Below, piece by piece: positions 48,401 to 60,720 of a stretch of DNA of 64,000 bases. Both the position numbers and the translations under genes were made by a program. Under the pieces are notes generated by a model, which saw only the letters and a program-made list of their open reading frames with translations, made no database searches and was not told the origin of the DNA. Numbering within the stretch: the stretch's first letter is position 1; every line of letters starts with the position of its first letter. Location: the NCBI RefSeq assembly GCF_003590095.1, contig NC_039502.1, positions 3,201,753 to 3,265,752 on the forward strand, written 5' to 3'. The DNA comes from Trichoplusia ni (lineage: Eukaryota > Arthropoda > Insecta > Lepidoptera > Noctuidae).

Positions 48401-51312
48401 TGAGTTATGTCATTTGAGTCGAAATTTGACTGGAATATAATAAAAGAAATATTGTTTTTTGAAAACAGGGATAATTGACAAAATTGAAAATTGAAATTAT
48501 CTAACTATAAAAATGTATTTATGGATAACTATAAGGCAATAAGAATGTTTTCCTACGTTTTTTGTTTCAAAGATTGATACTTGGAACGAAAACGTTTGAG
48601 AAATATTGATGAGTTCTGTGAAAGAAACTTGACCTTAATCAGACCTTAAATAATTATAGCGAATTAATTTACAAGTCTAATTGCATTTTCCTCTTTTTTG
48701 TAAAACATTAGGAACACGTTTCTTAAAGTTAATTAGTTGACAATTACAACCATTTTTCTCTTCCCAAGGACATAATTACACTGAAACGGATATTTAGAAT
48801 CAAAATATGTTTTAAAAGGAGTTTAGTAAACTTCAAATATATTTAAGTGCTCATACTTTCTAAAACTAAATAATAATAATGAGTCACGCAGAGAATTTCT
48901 TTTGTAAATATGTGGTGAAAGTGATTTTTATGTTTCCTTTTTGAATTTTCCTAAATAAAATAATTGAATTTTTTGAAGCATCCGAAAGACACTTTTTGTA
49001 AACAAACCCTTTTTTCATAGCTGCTATCTTTTTCGCTATTTTCTTTTAATAAAAAGGAATAATAAATTTGTCGAGTTGTAACTAGACTAGTTAAGACTAG
49101 CTATTCGAATCGTGTTAGTGGTCAGTTAATGAAATTATGTACGGCCACAATTAAGTTAGGGATCCCAAACCAATATGTGGTTTTGTTAACTTAGCGGTTT
49201 AATTGATTTCAGTAAATTGCAACCGTATAAACAATTTAATTACTTTTTGAAAATAAATTAATTGTGTTTGCGAACGCGCTATGGTATAATTTGAAAAATG
49301 ATGAATGACATATGTATGTATGTATTTAAAAATACAAACGCAAAATTTTCATACGTGTTTTCAACCGTAGGCAAAAACAAAACTATGATTTAACCTTCCT
49401 TTACTGTATGTTGAAATACTGTATTGTTTGTAGTGCATATAAAAATCTTAATTTTTCCCAAATTTCAACCCAAAAGCAGAATATGTGAAACAAAACTATT
49501 TGGATGATACATATGCCACGATAACTAACGGAAACTACTGCAAACTTTGTCCTACCAATGTTATTTATATTCTAATAGTTGAGAAAACAAATAGAGGGAT
49601 TTGAGAACGAGATCTCGAGACCAACAGAACAGGGTGCAAAAAACCTACCCTTACTTATACCAACTTAATAACACAAAATTTTCCGTGTTGCCAGATTAAT
49701 TTTTGAAATTTAGTATCTCTCGTTCTACCCACCCACATGTATTATTCAATTTAAATTTTAATCAGAGCAAACTGACAGGCCTCGAGAACAACGGACGCAC
49801 ATACAAAATTTATTTGCTTCAGTTGTATGTGATGTATGGAAGTAGGTAACACCTACATGGTGCTTAATGATAATTTATTTTACGTGACTTTTTTAAGTTC
49901 CTTCTTTCTGACACTTACATACTTAATCGGGCATTTTAAACAGCTATCTCTGCCAACATAGTCTTACATAATATATTTTACACAACACTCAAAGGCTCAA
50001 AGTTATGATATTTTTGTAACTAACAGCAATTTCCGTTAACATGACGCAATTTCACTCGAAGCCTAATCCGTATTTTATTCTGGCATTATAATAGAAAGCA
50101 GCTTTTATATAAAATTACGTTTTTTGCTGTCAATTTTAAAGGTCAATTCTTATTGACAAGTGACGAGTTGAATATTTAATTTCCATTAATTTTAGAGTTT
50201 CTTTATCAACGTCAATATTCTTAAAATGAACTAGATAAATGAGAAAGCTTTTAAAATGTTCCTCGAATATTGGGGACAATTTAAATATCTTGCGTCGTTG
50301 TATTTTGAATAATAATTGTTTAATAAATACCTCATGTAACTTCGGCGTGATTTATGCTCATTCTTTCTCATAAAAGACTACTTCCCTTTGCCCTGCAGTA
50401 AAAAACAAGGTTTTTTCATTAGACACGGACGTGCCAAGTTAGTAAACACAATATGTCCTGGCGTTTTATTTCCTTTTCTCGCCAGATACAACCTTCTCAT
50501 ACAGTTTTTTTTGTTTATTTTTGACGCCATATACCGTACCACAAAAGCCATCGTATGCCATTAACAAATCTATTAAAGGTGGAATACTTGACGTATACTC
50601 ATTTTGGAGATTAATAAAAAGAAAATGATGTTTATTTCCATTCTGTGTATATGCATAAAAAAATATGTTTTTTCGTTTTTTAATTATCTTGGCAAAAGTA
50701 ATAGTTTATCATTACTTAAGTTCAAGTCACATACGCGTTTAATATGTGTGTCACAAACAAAGAAAAATCGTCGAATGAGAACGAAAGTTGCACATTATTA
50801 TTAAAATATAAAATATAATGTAATATATTATATATGGAATTTGGGTGCTACGTAAGTTGGGAAATCAATCGATCTTAGACTGATGGATTGGTTTGGTGTA
50901 TACTCGATCCATAATATCCATATCGATGGTGAAGTTTTTTTCAGAAAATCAGTCATCGTTCAGGTTCATTTTATAATCATTTACTTTAGTGTAGTTCAAA
51001 TTTTGTTTCGCTTTTGTATTAAAAATTAAAATGTTATTAAATTTTATTTAATTAATGTAAGTTTCAGCAAGAGTTAAATAATTAATTTTGAAATTTACAA
51101 TTTGATGTAAAAAACCTGATTTTAAAACTTATAGTTTTAATCAGATAATTTGATAGTCGTTCAAAGTCATCTTAGTTTAAAAAACTCAAAGTATCTCTAC
51201 GTTTTTTGACCTAAAAAAATATACTTGGTCTTATAATAATTCCTCTGATTAAAAAATAATCCATGTTTATTCACCCAGAATACAGACTGTATCACAACCA
51301 TATCTAGTTCTC
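45433..51312. other. A+T-rich stretch without recognised genes
   Basis: Only non-coding sequence is seen. Two TGACGTCA palindromes lie 99 bp apart at 48165-48172 and 48264-48271. A TTTA repeat is near 46541-46556. Confidence 0.5.
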
Positions 51313-51384
51313 GTTACCTAGCAACGAAATTGTTATCCTTGCTATTTAAACACGAATTGCACTCTCACCTGCAAATGACGTCAC
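51313..51384. promoter_or_regulatory. X-box-like site followed by a CRE palindrome
   Basis: GTTACCTAGCAAC (51313-51325), a near-perfect RFX X-box, is followed 50 bases later by TGACGTCAC (51376-51384). The combination suggests a regulatory element, but there is no TATA box and no convincing downstream frame. Confidence 0.35.
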
Positions 51385-51815
51385 TTTTACGATGTCAAAG
51401 TGAAAATAAAATGGCGTCTTTATGACAGATGTAAATAAACAGATTAAATGTGAAAGGTCAGTGGGAGCTTGGGATTTGTGTTAACAACATTGTATAGTGG
51501 ATTCTTAAGGTTTTACACTCTTTTTAATCCACTCGTAGTCGTCAGGTTTTCATGTAGTGTTCATGTTTATTTCTTGCATGGAAATGTAGGTTTTCTTTTG
51601 TTTCCTCATTTTCATAATATAGTAAAATAATAACATTACGGAAAGTTTGAAAACATAATCATGTGTGCTCATCTTTTTAACACGTAATTTGAAACAACTT
51701 TACATCAGTATTTTTTTTTATATGTCAATAATAGATTGTGTAAGAAAACCTTTTTCTATTTCCTATGTTGTATCATCTGTCAGTGCCAAATACTGTAGCA
51801 AGATCATGATGAATG

Positions 51816-51862
51816 ATGTCACTTCAATGTGACTTCAATGTGACTTAAATGTGACTTCAATT
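51816..51862 (+). repeat. 12-bp tandem repeat
   Basis: The unit AATGTGACTTCA is repeated about four times with one C-to-A change; the first unit begins ATGTCACTTCA. Confidence 0.75.
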
Positions 51863-54822
51863 TATTAAACAATGTGCATAATATATGATTGGTTGATTCA
51901 CCTATAAAAGAGGTTGCACACCTCTACCAAGTTCAAATCCAACGCTACATCAGGCCACAAATGAAAAAGCAAAAGTCAATATTAAAAAAGTTTTAATTTG
52001 CAAACAAAACAGCGATTTCAATTCAGTGTAACATTTGTTTTTTTTTTTCGACGAACAAGCTGAGGTTCTCATTAACAGCCAGTATCATCCCTATTCATTG
52101 TGATGCTAGGGTTGGCAGGAGTGAAAAATGTTCACTACAAAAATTTTAACGCGGGGCGTTCAGAATTTCCTCATAAATAAAATCTTAACACAATTAATTA
52201 CGTTAGTCTTCGTCTTAAACACGTTAATGTACACAATTTCAGAGCTATTAGGGTTGAAAAATTCATCTTGTTAGAGGAAAATTTATAACGGTGGAAAATG
52301 TTAAATCTGAAAGCTTGTTGTCGGTATATTAGTATTTCTTCCTGAGAATTATTTGAAAACTAAAGTAAATAGGGACTCCTTTTTTTATTAATATAACTTG
52401 TGTATTTGACAAAGAAAAAATGAAATAAAAAATCTATTTGATCCCTTTATTTCTGAGAGCTAAAATAACGTGACAGAATATAACACGTTTCACAGAAACT
52501 GTGAATGTTCTCGTAAATCTCAAATGCTGAGTCAGTTACATGCAATTTTTAGGCATGGAAATAGCGAAAACGGGTTTTAAAAATCCCAAAATAATATTTT
52601 ACACCATGTAGGGCTAGAAATAACATTTAAAAAAGTAAAGTTTTTAAATAACTGTCTGAAAGTATTAAGATAAACTTAACAGACACTTTTATTGATTTTA
52701 ATTTCGTTTGGAAATTAAAACTTATTTAAAAGAAATTATTGAACCTTAGATCTGAATTAAAGATCAAACGAACGAATACAATTTTCTAGACTTAGACTAA
52801 CACCCGTTTTAGTAATTCTATTTTAATAAATTAGGTAACCATAAAACAATTTTGTTTTTTTTTTTATTATTGACTTTTGAATCTGGAGTTTGATTTTATT
52901 AAACGTCTAACGCAAAATCGCACGACCTTAATAATTACCTTTAAAAAAATCAATAGCATTCAAAACTCGGTTCAAGAGTTTGTTCAAGCTTCGGTTAATC
53001 CACGGTTGCAACTACCTTCACACAAAAAAAAAATTAAATTTGTTCCAGCTGTTTTAGTGTAAAGAGATAACAAACAAACATACATTTACATACACCTTTA
53101 CAATATGAGTTTGAAATCTTTTACCATGAAAATTTTACTACAACATAGTCTGACATACTTATATTTCCGTAGTATGTTTGTTATTTAGTTATAGTTCAGC
53201 TTCAGCCTAGGTTTAGGTCAAGAGGCACACGTTACCGGAGGCATCCTTGAAGTCAATTGCATGAGAAAACTGACACGAGGGGGACATTTATAGAACAAAG
53301 GGGTGGAAACGAGTGAAAAACATAAACGTTTTGATGCTATCGCGATGTATCGTACGATATGTGAAACAAATGTCACTTTAAATGTGGAAATGTCAAACGT
53401 TTACGTAGGTTTTTGTATTCTAGGCTTTATTTATTTAATGATGAAGTTTGAAATTGGTTGACACAGGTACCTTGTTTTTGAATGCTTCCTATATGTTTTC
53501 CATATTTTCCACATTTGGCCTCAAGTAGGTTATGGGTTTTGTTAATTTTTTGTAATGTTTAGGTAGCGGCACCTGCCTATACTTATAGATAAAACCTCTG
53601 CATTTCATTAAAAAAATTGTGAGGAAGACCATAGTCCTGGAGTCGGGCTTCAGCTAAACAAGAAAAAAAAATCATGTAATTTCAGAATGAGAAAAAATAT
53701 ACAATGGATATAATAATGATTTAGTTATACTTACACTTAGAAAACGGTTATTTTAACGAGGGTTACCTTTTTATTTTCTATAACGTATATTTTATGACGG
53801 TTGTTACACACATTACCATAAAACGTATTTTAATGGTTTTATATTTGGGAAAATCGATGGCAAAAGTTGGTTTATAGCTCTCAGCTAACCCGAAACTAAG
53901 CAAGTAAACAGATTTGAAGTAGCAACGTTTGTAATTAACATCTTTCAAGTTTCGTTACTGAATGAAATAATTATTTTAATGCCATAAATCTTAAGTTAAA
54001 CGTTTTACTAACGCTTAATTATAGGATAAGTCGTATTTTAACAAGAAAATATTGTTTTTCACTTTAAACGTGTATTTATTATTACAAACAAGAATAAATA
54101 TAGACTGATTGAATTAATTTTATGAAGTGTATATATACTTAAATGGAGCTACGGTTTACTCACGTTTATTTATTAGGATTGCCCGAGTAGTTTCAGAGTC
54201 AACTAGAGTCCTTATCATGAGTAGAGAAGCGGTTGTAGAGTCGCGAATACTACTGCGTGCTTTATTATGAAACTAGTTTGGTTGTCTCTTTAAATGGTAC
54301 TATTAAACGAAACCAAAATCAAATAGCTATCCAGTATTATAACTTGTCGATCAATCCTAGTTTCAACAAATTGGCGCCAGTTCCAGAATACCAACTCCGT
54401 CTACTTCGACTAAAAAGATCTCGATTGCTTCAACAGTAACCCTACAAGAACTTTTGAAAGAAATTTAATTTGAAAATAGTTCACTCGCTAGAACTTTTGA
54501 AAAACTATCTGTTGTAAAGTAGAGTCACATTTGGCAATGCTTTAAACCTTTGCCAAGCCCGATTCGACTTTTGGACTCTACATAGTTTGTGTAGTACAAA
54601 AACTCCGTCAAAGAAGAAATATGTAAAGCTTCGAGTATAGTTGAAAGCGTTTCAGATAATAATTCAGATTAGAAACTTCTGGTAACCTGGATTTCCCGAA
54701 GGCTTGAGTAAAAGTTTTAATCAAGCATTACAGAAGTATAACTTTATTGTTATCAAAGGTAAACTACAATATCATATACGTACCTTTTTTAGGACATCAA
54801 AAGACCTAACTATAATTATATT
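51863..54822. other. A+T-rich stretch without recognised genes
   Basis: No coding exon, RNA gene or clear mobile element was recognised. Confidence 0.5.
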
Positions 54823-54875
54823 TGTGGAAGCGTGACAGCGCTATAGACGGCGTAGAGCGGCATCTCTCTTCCACA
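54823..54875. repeat. Short imperfect-palindrome repeat, copy 2
   Basis: TGTGGAAG at the left end and CTTCCACA at the right end are exact inverse complements. The interior (AGCGCTAT / GTAGAGCGGCATCTCT) pairs partly. Length 53 bp. Confidence 0.65.
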
Positions 54876-55854
54876 CCCGTAATGTAATTGCTTGGGGACC
54901 ATTAGTGGTTACTGTCAAATTGAAGAGAAATTAATATTTATTCATAGGATCGAATATAAATGAATACACCCTTTTCATTTCAATTTCTGAATTCGACAAA
55001 CCTTGTAGAATCTTTATTTACATAGTAATTGTAAATATTTAATTGTTCCATCTTTATGTATAGTATACATGTGCAAAAAGGGTTGAGGATTATTTATTAG
55101 CATTCACTCTTAGTATTCATTATTACACTATGAATACTATATTTTCCCTAACATTTGCATTTTCATTTAATAATTTATAGAAGGAATAAATTGTGCCAGT
55201 CCCACTGTTCTGGACAACTATTGTTTTAGATAAATTGGAAAATGTTCTTGAAGTCGTTCAAAGAATACTGATCTTGCTTTAGGCTTTAATTTAATGGTCT
55301 ATTTTACTAATATCTGCGAATAACCTCATAACTTTTTGGCAGTTTGATCTTTTAATGTCTTTAAAAAATATTTTTACATATAAAAATAAGTCACGCGTTA
55401 TAGCCGCAATTTTAAATTCTAATTTTCGATTCAACAATATTTAAAACGTTAATGAATTAATGCTGTTTCCAAATTTGTGACCGTGTCTTAAAATAACTAT
55501 AAAATGTAAACTAACCTTTAAAAATACCTTTCTATTTACATACTTTATTGCGTAAGTTGTTACAGTCTGCATGGGAATATAAAACGTCTGCCACAGCTGC
55601 ATAAGAAAACACTTATAATAACGCTCACACTGAAACTTTTAAAATGTTTATTTACATAAACGTGTAGAAGAGTTTTAATGGGCTCTACTTTTAGTTTCTG
55701 TTAATAAATGTAGGTAGGTATTTTCCAAATGGTTACCATTAAACATAATCATGTTCTGTTCATCATCATGATCTTCAGCTAAAGCAGCCTGACAGTAAGA
55801 AGATTTGTACCCAATGAGGTAAAGGGAGCTCACAGAGGGAGCTACAGTAGAAGA

Positions 55855-55914
55855 GAGAGAGAGGTAGAGAGAGACGTTCATGTACGAAGTGTAGTGCGCT
55901 ATCTCTCTCACACA
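55855..55914. repeat. Short imperfect-palindrome repeat, copy 3, degraded
   Basis: GTGTAGTGCGCTATCTCTCT followed by CACACA resembles one arm of the family. The other arm has become an AGAG purine run (55850-55873). Confidence 0.4.
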
Positions 55915-57338
55915 TCTCCAATAGCATTACTTTAAAGTGTACTCTCTCGCTTCTAGGTATATGTTTATTACGAACTCAACACTTAACTCTATTTTTTCTC
56001 ATCAAAATCGTAACAAATTCGCTTCATACAACCCTTATCGTGCAGCATTTCATCTAGTTTCATACTAAGCATCGTAAAAATGTTATAACTCTGCAACATT
56101 TTATTTTCCACGGTAAATCTTTTCATTGCGACTCTACTTTTAATAAAGCCTTGTGAACTACATCCGAAGAACATATTATTTAAAATGTTTTGAAACCGCT
56201 AAAAGCCTAGTTAAACAATTTTGCCTGATGATCAATTCAGCAAAAAAGGTTATTCAAACAAAGCTATCAAGGAGAGCGTAGTATAATAAATATGCACAGT
56301 TGAAAATGAACCTTATTGATTCACCAGTACCGGCTTGTAACAAATTTCATTTATATTAAGCTAAGTTTAAATTTAGTCGCCGAATAATATTGCATAGAGT
56401 CTATAATTAAATACATCCAGAAATAGAAGCCATAAATAAACAACTAAATGAAATAAAGCGTTTATTTTGGCCGATGCCACTTACAGTGTTATAACGAAAT
56501 AGGTTGTATTCTCAATTGTCACCTGAATTATTATTAACTCATACATTTATTTGACAGCGACCAGTGATATAACTAATTGAATCGGGTTATCGAATACCTG
56601 TCAGTATAAGCTGCACTTTATTTTAGTGGACGTTTTATTAAGCTGATTAATTAATATTTAACTCTTTCAGTTCATTAAAATAATCTTTTAATCAATTGAG
56701 TTAATAATTCGAATCAATACGTGTTGAATGTTATAGAATATACTTATTTTTTCTAGAAAACATAGAGCTTAATAATGATAGTGTCAAAATGAAAATCAAG
56801 AAGTTTTTCACATCGTGCCAATGCATTTTACTGAGACTGGTACTTTTAAAATGAGAGTTTATTTAGTTTCGGTCACGACTTACCTCAGCGAGGCACTGTA
56901 TTTCGGAATAGAAGCTACAGGCGTCAAAAAATAAATTATGTCACTAACTTAGACCTTTCAGTTAAAGTATTGTGGTTCCAGGACATGAAATAGTTTTCCT
57001 ACTTTGAAGCCTTTTCTGTATTGTTTACAAAATCCGTATGCGAAATGTTACTTCACTTCTCTATACTACAAAGAGGCTCAAATTACATAGTTAAAAGACG
57101 TCAAATAAACAAAACAAGTCAAATATATCCAGTTACATGTTTGGACAAAAGCACTTTATTCTCCAACTACATTTAAATTTGTCAACCCTTTTCAAGTGAA
57201 AATTTCACGTCAAAAAAGGTTATCACAGAACCCGTTGGGCTATCCTCAAACTAACAGAAAATGCCAGTCATGGAGTCAGATTTATAATGAAATGTCACAT
57301 CTTTTTAAATAGGTCAAGAATTTGTTACACAAAACTTT

Positions 57339-57541
57339 GACTGCACGAATAGCCGAGTGGCTGTGGTCACCACGCCAAACCCACTGTACGCGACGGGTCG
57401 CAGGTTCGAACTCCGCGTAGGATAAATATTTGTTTGATCCAAGAAAGCTTGTCCTGAGTCTGGGTGTCTTTGTGCATGTAACTTGAAGGATTGTGAACCC
57501 CCGCGACATAAGAATTAAATTCCTTAGTGCGATTAAAAAAA
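57339..57541 (+). mobile_element. tRNA-derived SINE, full length
   Basis: Head GACTGCACGAATAGCCGAGT with A box; B box GGTTCGAACTC at about 57402; body GTCCTGAGTCTGGGTGTCTT; A-rich tail at about 57535. It is the best preserved copy beside the one in the serpin intron. Confidence 0.87.
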
Positions 57542-57664
57542 CTAGGTTAGTTTTGGTATAGATTTAGAAAATTAAATGATATAAGGTATTGGATGAATAT
57601 GAATAAAATCAATGGCGCCGGTGCCTACTAACAAATAATTACCAATAACGTAAACTGTAGCACA

Positions 57665-57720
57665 TGTGGAAGCGAGATGGCGCTCTACACGACATAGAGC
57701 GGCGTCCCTTTCTTATTTCC
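57665..57720. repeat. Short imperfect-palindrome repeat, copy 4
   Basis: TGTGGAAGCGAGATGGCGCT ... CATAGAGCGGCGTCCCTTTC: same arms as copies 2 and 5. It lies 124 bases after the SINE. Confidence 0.6.
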
Positions 57721-57734
57721 ATAGAGTAGCACAA

Positions 57735-57835
57735 AATTCATTATGCGCACTGTGTGTCGATCCCTGCGTAGGGCAATTTATGTGATTTGCAAGTGCTTCT
57801 CTGGGCCGGTGTGTATTTGGGCTGGTGATTTTGAA
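57735..57835 (+). mobile_element. Degraded tRNA-SINE fragment
   Basis: GTGTGTCGATCCCTGCGTAG (B-box half) and TGTGATTTGCAAGTGCTTCT, then GGGCCGGTGTGTATTTGGGC, correspond to the SINE body with many changes and no A box. Confidence 0.5.
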
Positions 57836-60665
57836 ATAAATAAAAAATCCTGCGAAGCAATACAGGATTAATTTACGTAATAAAGTACAGTAGTGAATTA
57901 CTTTAAAGAACTTATGTCAAAGTATTACTCATAAGAAAAATATAAACGAAATCAAATCGATCTCTCTCGCACTCGATCGTGGTTTACGAAGTTACTCGAT
58001 CATAACTATATATTTGAAGTGTTTCTAAGTCCGCTTTCGGATGGTTTATATTCTGTTATTGTGGATACTTAAGAGTCGGTAAATTGAAATAACTTAACTT
58101 GCGAAACTAAGATTTTGTTTGTGCGTTTAGCCACTTCAGAAATTCAGAAAGTCACTCTGAATTTTCTAAATACTTGTGAAAGTTATTCAAAAATTTATCA
58201 GAAAATGTTGACGCAAAATTTCCGAAGTCAAAATTAATTATTTTATTTAATCCTTATCCTAATTTCAATTTCAAATTCAATCAAACTTAAACAGCAACTA
58301 GCATAAAAAGTTAAATCTTAAGTAGGCAAATACGTAAAATGTGTAAGGAAGTTGTTATAATTTAAGTTAAAAAATTTTTTTTTTGAAACTGGCCGCTTTT
58401 CGTACTTCTTTCTTTTTTATCCAAGTATCGTTCAAGATTGATGAGATTCTAATGAAACAATTGTTTAAAGGAATACCACTTGAACAAACTTCTTTGACGG
58501 AATTCAATTTCGTATTTGTAGAAAGGGACCATTGAAGTTTTAATTTGTAGGTTTTATTCAAGGCCGTCTGAAAAAGAAATCTATTTATGAATAATTGCTA
58601 TTTCGGCTACTTTTAAATTAGAAACGGTTCCTAGAAGTTGTAAGTTTAATAAATCTACCAATTTGTCATTTAAAGGTGAATGTAGACTTGGCCACACCGC
58701 ACGCCCCACAGACAGCGGTTTATTTTCAGTCCTGCAGCAACTGTGGAGTACTGAAGTTTCAAATTTAGAACTTGATAAAAATAATTCTGATACAGTGACA
58801 ACAGGTCAGCATTCACCTTAAAACACCCAGAAAATCCCCCAACATTATCCAGTGACCACAAAAATCAGTTTTTCACAAAGGAAAAAGATACAATAACACC
58901 TATATTTTATTGAGTCGCCAAAATTACTATTCCACGATAAATTGAATGAGGTGATGTGTGAAATCCCTCTACATTGGGTTAACTCCGATTGGTTTTATAC
59001 TAAAGCTAAAGAATAACAGTGATAACCAATTGATTGAAAATGGAACAAACTACAGAAATCCATTATTTTGTCAGTTCGAAATTCGAAGCTTATGAATACG
59101 GCCAGTATTAACTAAGAAACAAATTTAAAAAACATAATAATGTATATTTATATTAAACCTAATTGTTAGCTCTACGGATAAAATCTGTTTGTAACATGAA
59201 AATGAGGATAATATTGAACAATGGCGGACTTCTCGTTTACAGTCAACACATAAATTTTCTACTAAACATAATTAGGTCTAGCTTAATATAATATTCATAT
59301 TAATTCATGTTTAGTATTTTCATACAGCTGTTCATAATTAAAGTTACTGTGTAGATATACGTTACAGTTTTTTTAATGATGTTCACATGTTAAATAAAGT
59401 TTAAATCCTATTCGTTTCAATAAAAAAAAATATCGAATGAAACTGAGAATGGCACAAAAAAAACATCCATTCCAAAATTTGGTATACAAAATCTGATAGA
59501 AAATTGTAGGAATCGGGATAAATTATGTTGATCTACTTAATATTTATAAGATTGTTACCAGTAAACACAATAAAGCACGTAGATAATATCCGGCCAATAA
59601 ATTCAATTAAGTATTTTTAAAATAAACTTAATTCTGTGAATAAAGAAAAAGGAAAACTTGAACTTAAAACTGAAGGAATTTACGAAGATGACTCATAAAT
59701 CCATTCACCGAGGAATAAATGAGATAGCAGAATTATTATCTTTACATCTCTACAATATTCACTACAGCAAAACTATCTTGAACTTTAAACGATGAATTTC
59801 TTCGATTTAGATTTACTTAGTAAAAATAATTATATTATTTATTATGAATGCAGTATCTATTGACTATCATTATTGATCAAATAAAAAGTCATCACACGCG
59901 ACCTCCTTTCTTCACCAAGCACTGCCTTTAGTTATTTTTATGAATTAAACAATACATACGTATACCCACACGTTAAGAGCATGACGCAAACGCGAAAGTT
60001 TAAGTCACGTTAAGGTATGATGGGGCGGACAGAAATTCCTTTTGAACTCCCGCAATGCTTTTGTACTAGCGTAGGGTCATATTATAGTCTATTTATGTAT
60101 TATAAGGTAAACAATGTAGGCCAGAAGGCATGTATGAGTATTGTATAGGGCTATAGATTCTGGAAGACTGCGGTCTTATTAAAGGTTGTACCTTTCGTGT
60201 TTAGGTTATCTCAATGGTCTTTATTTAGAGTTTGTTTTAAGTCCTAAAACCAAAAAAGTCGCTGACGTTTTTGGATGTCAGATAACTTTCCTAAATTATA
60301 ACTATTAACTTACCCATATGGTATCAGAAAGAATGTGTTATATCATACCGTATCAAACTCACTCAAAGCATCATAATGATTTGTAAAAAAAAATCGAAAT
60401 CTTTCAAATATTTAAAGTCTTTTTACTAGTATACGCGCTAAGACTAATTTTCTATTTTTATAAAAATCATCAACTTGTGTCTTACAAGTTGATATCCAAC
60501 AAAATATTCTTAAAGCAGTATGAAAAACGTATCAAGAGATTTTATTTAGAAAATCCATACGATCTTGCTTTAGACAGTACATTTCAAAAGGCTGCTATAA
60601 TCATAGAGTTTACTTAAGAGCAATGAACGAACAGGGTGCTTACCACCAACATCTATAAAAAGACA
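57836..60665. other. A+T-rich stretch without recognised genes
   Basis: No coding exon or clear repeat recognised. Confidence 0.5.
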
Positions 60666-60720
60666 GTTGAGGAAGCAAGACGCCGCTCTACACTGTGCAT
60701 CAAGCCATCTCTTTCCCACA
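60666..60720. repeat. Short imperfect-palindrome repeat, copy 5
   Basis: GTTGAGGAAGCAAGACGCCG ... AAGCCATCTCTTTCCCACA: the reverse complement aligns with copy 1 end to end, except for a few bases. Confidence 0.6.
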
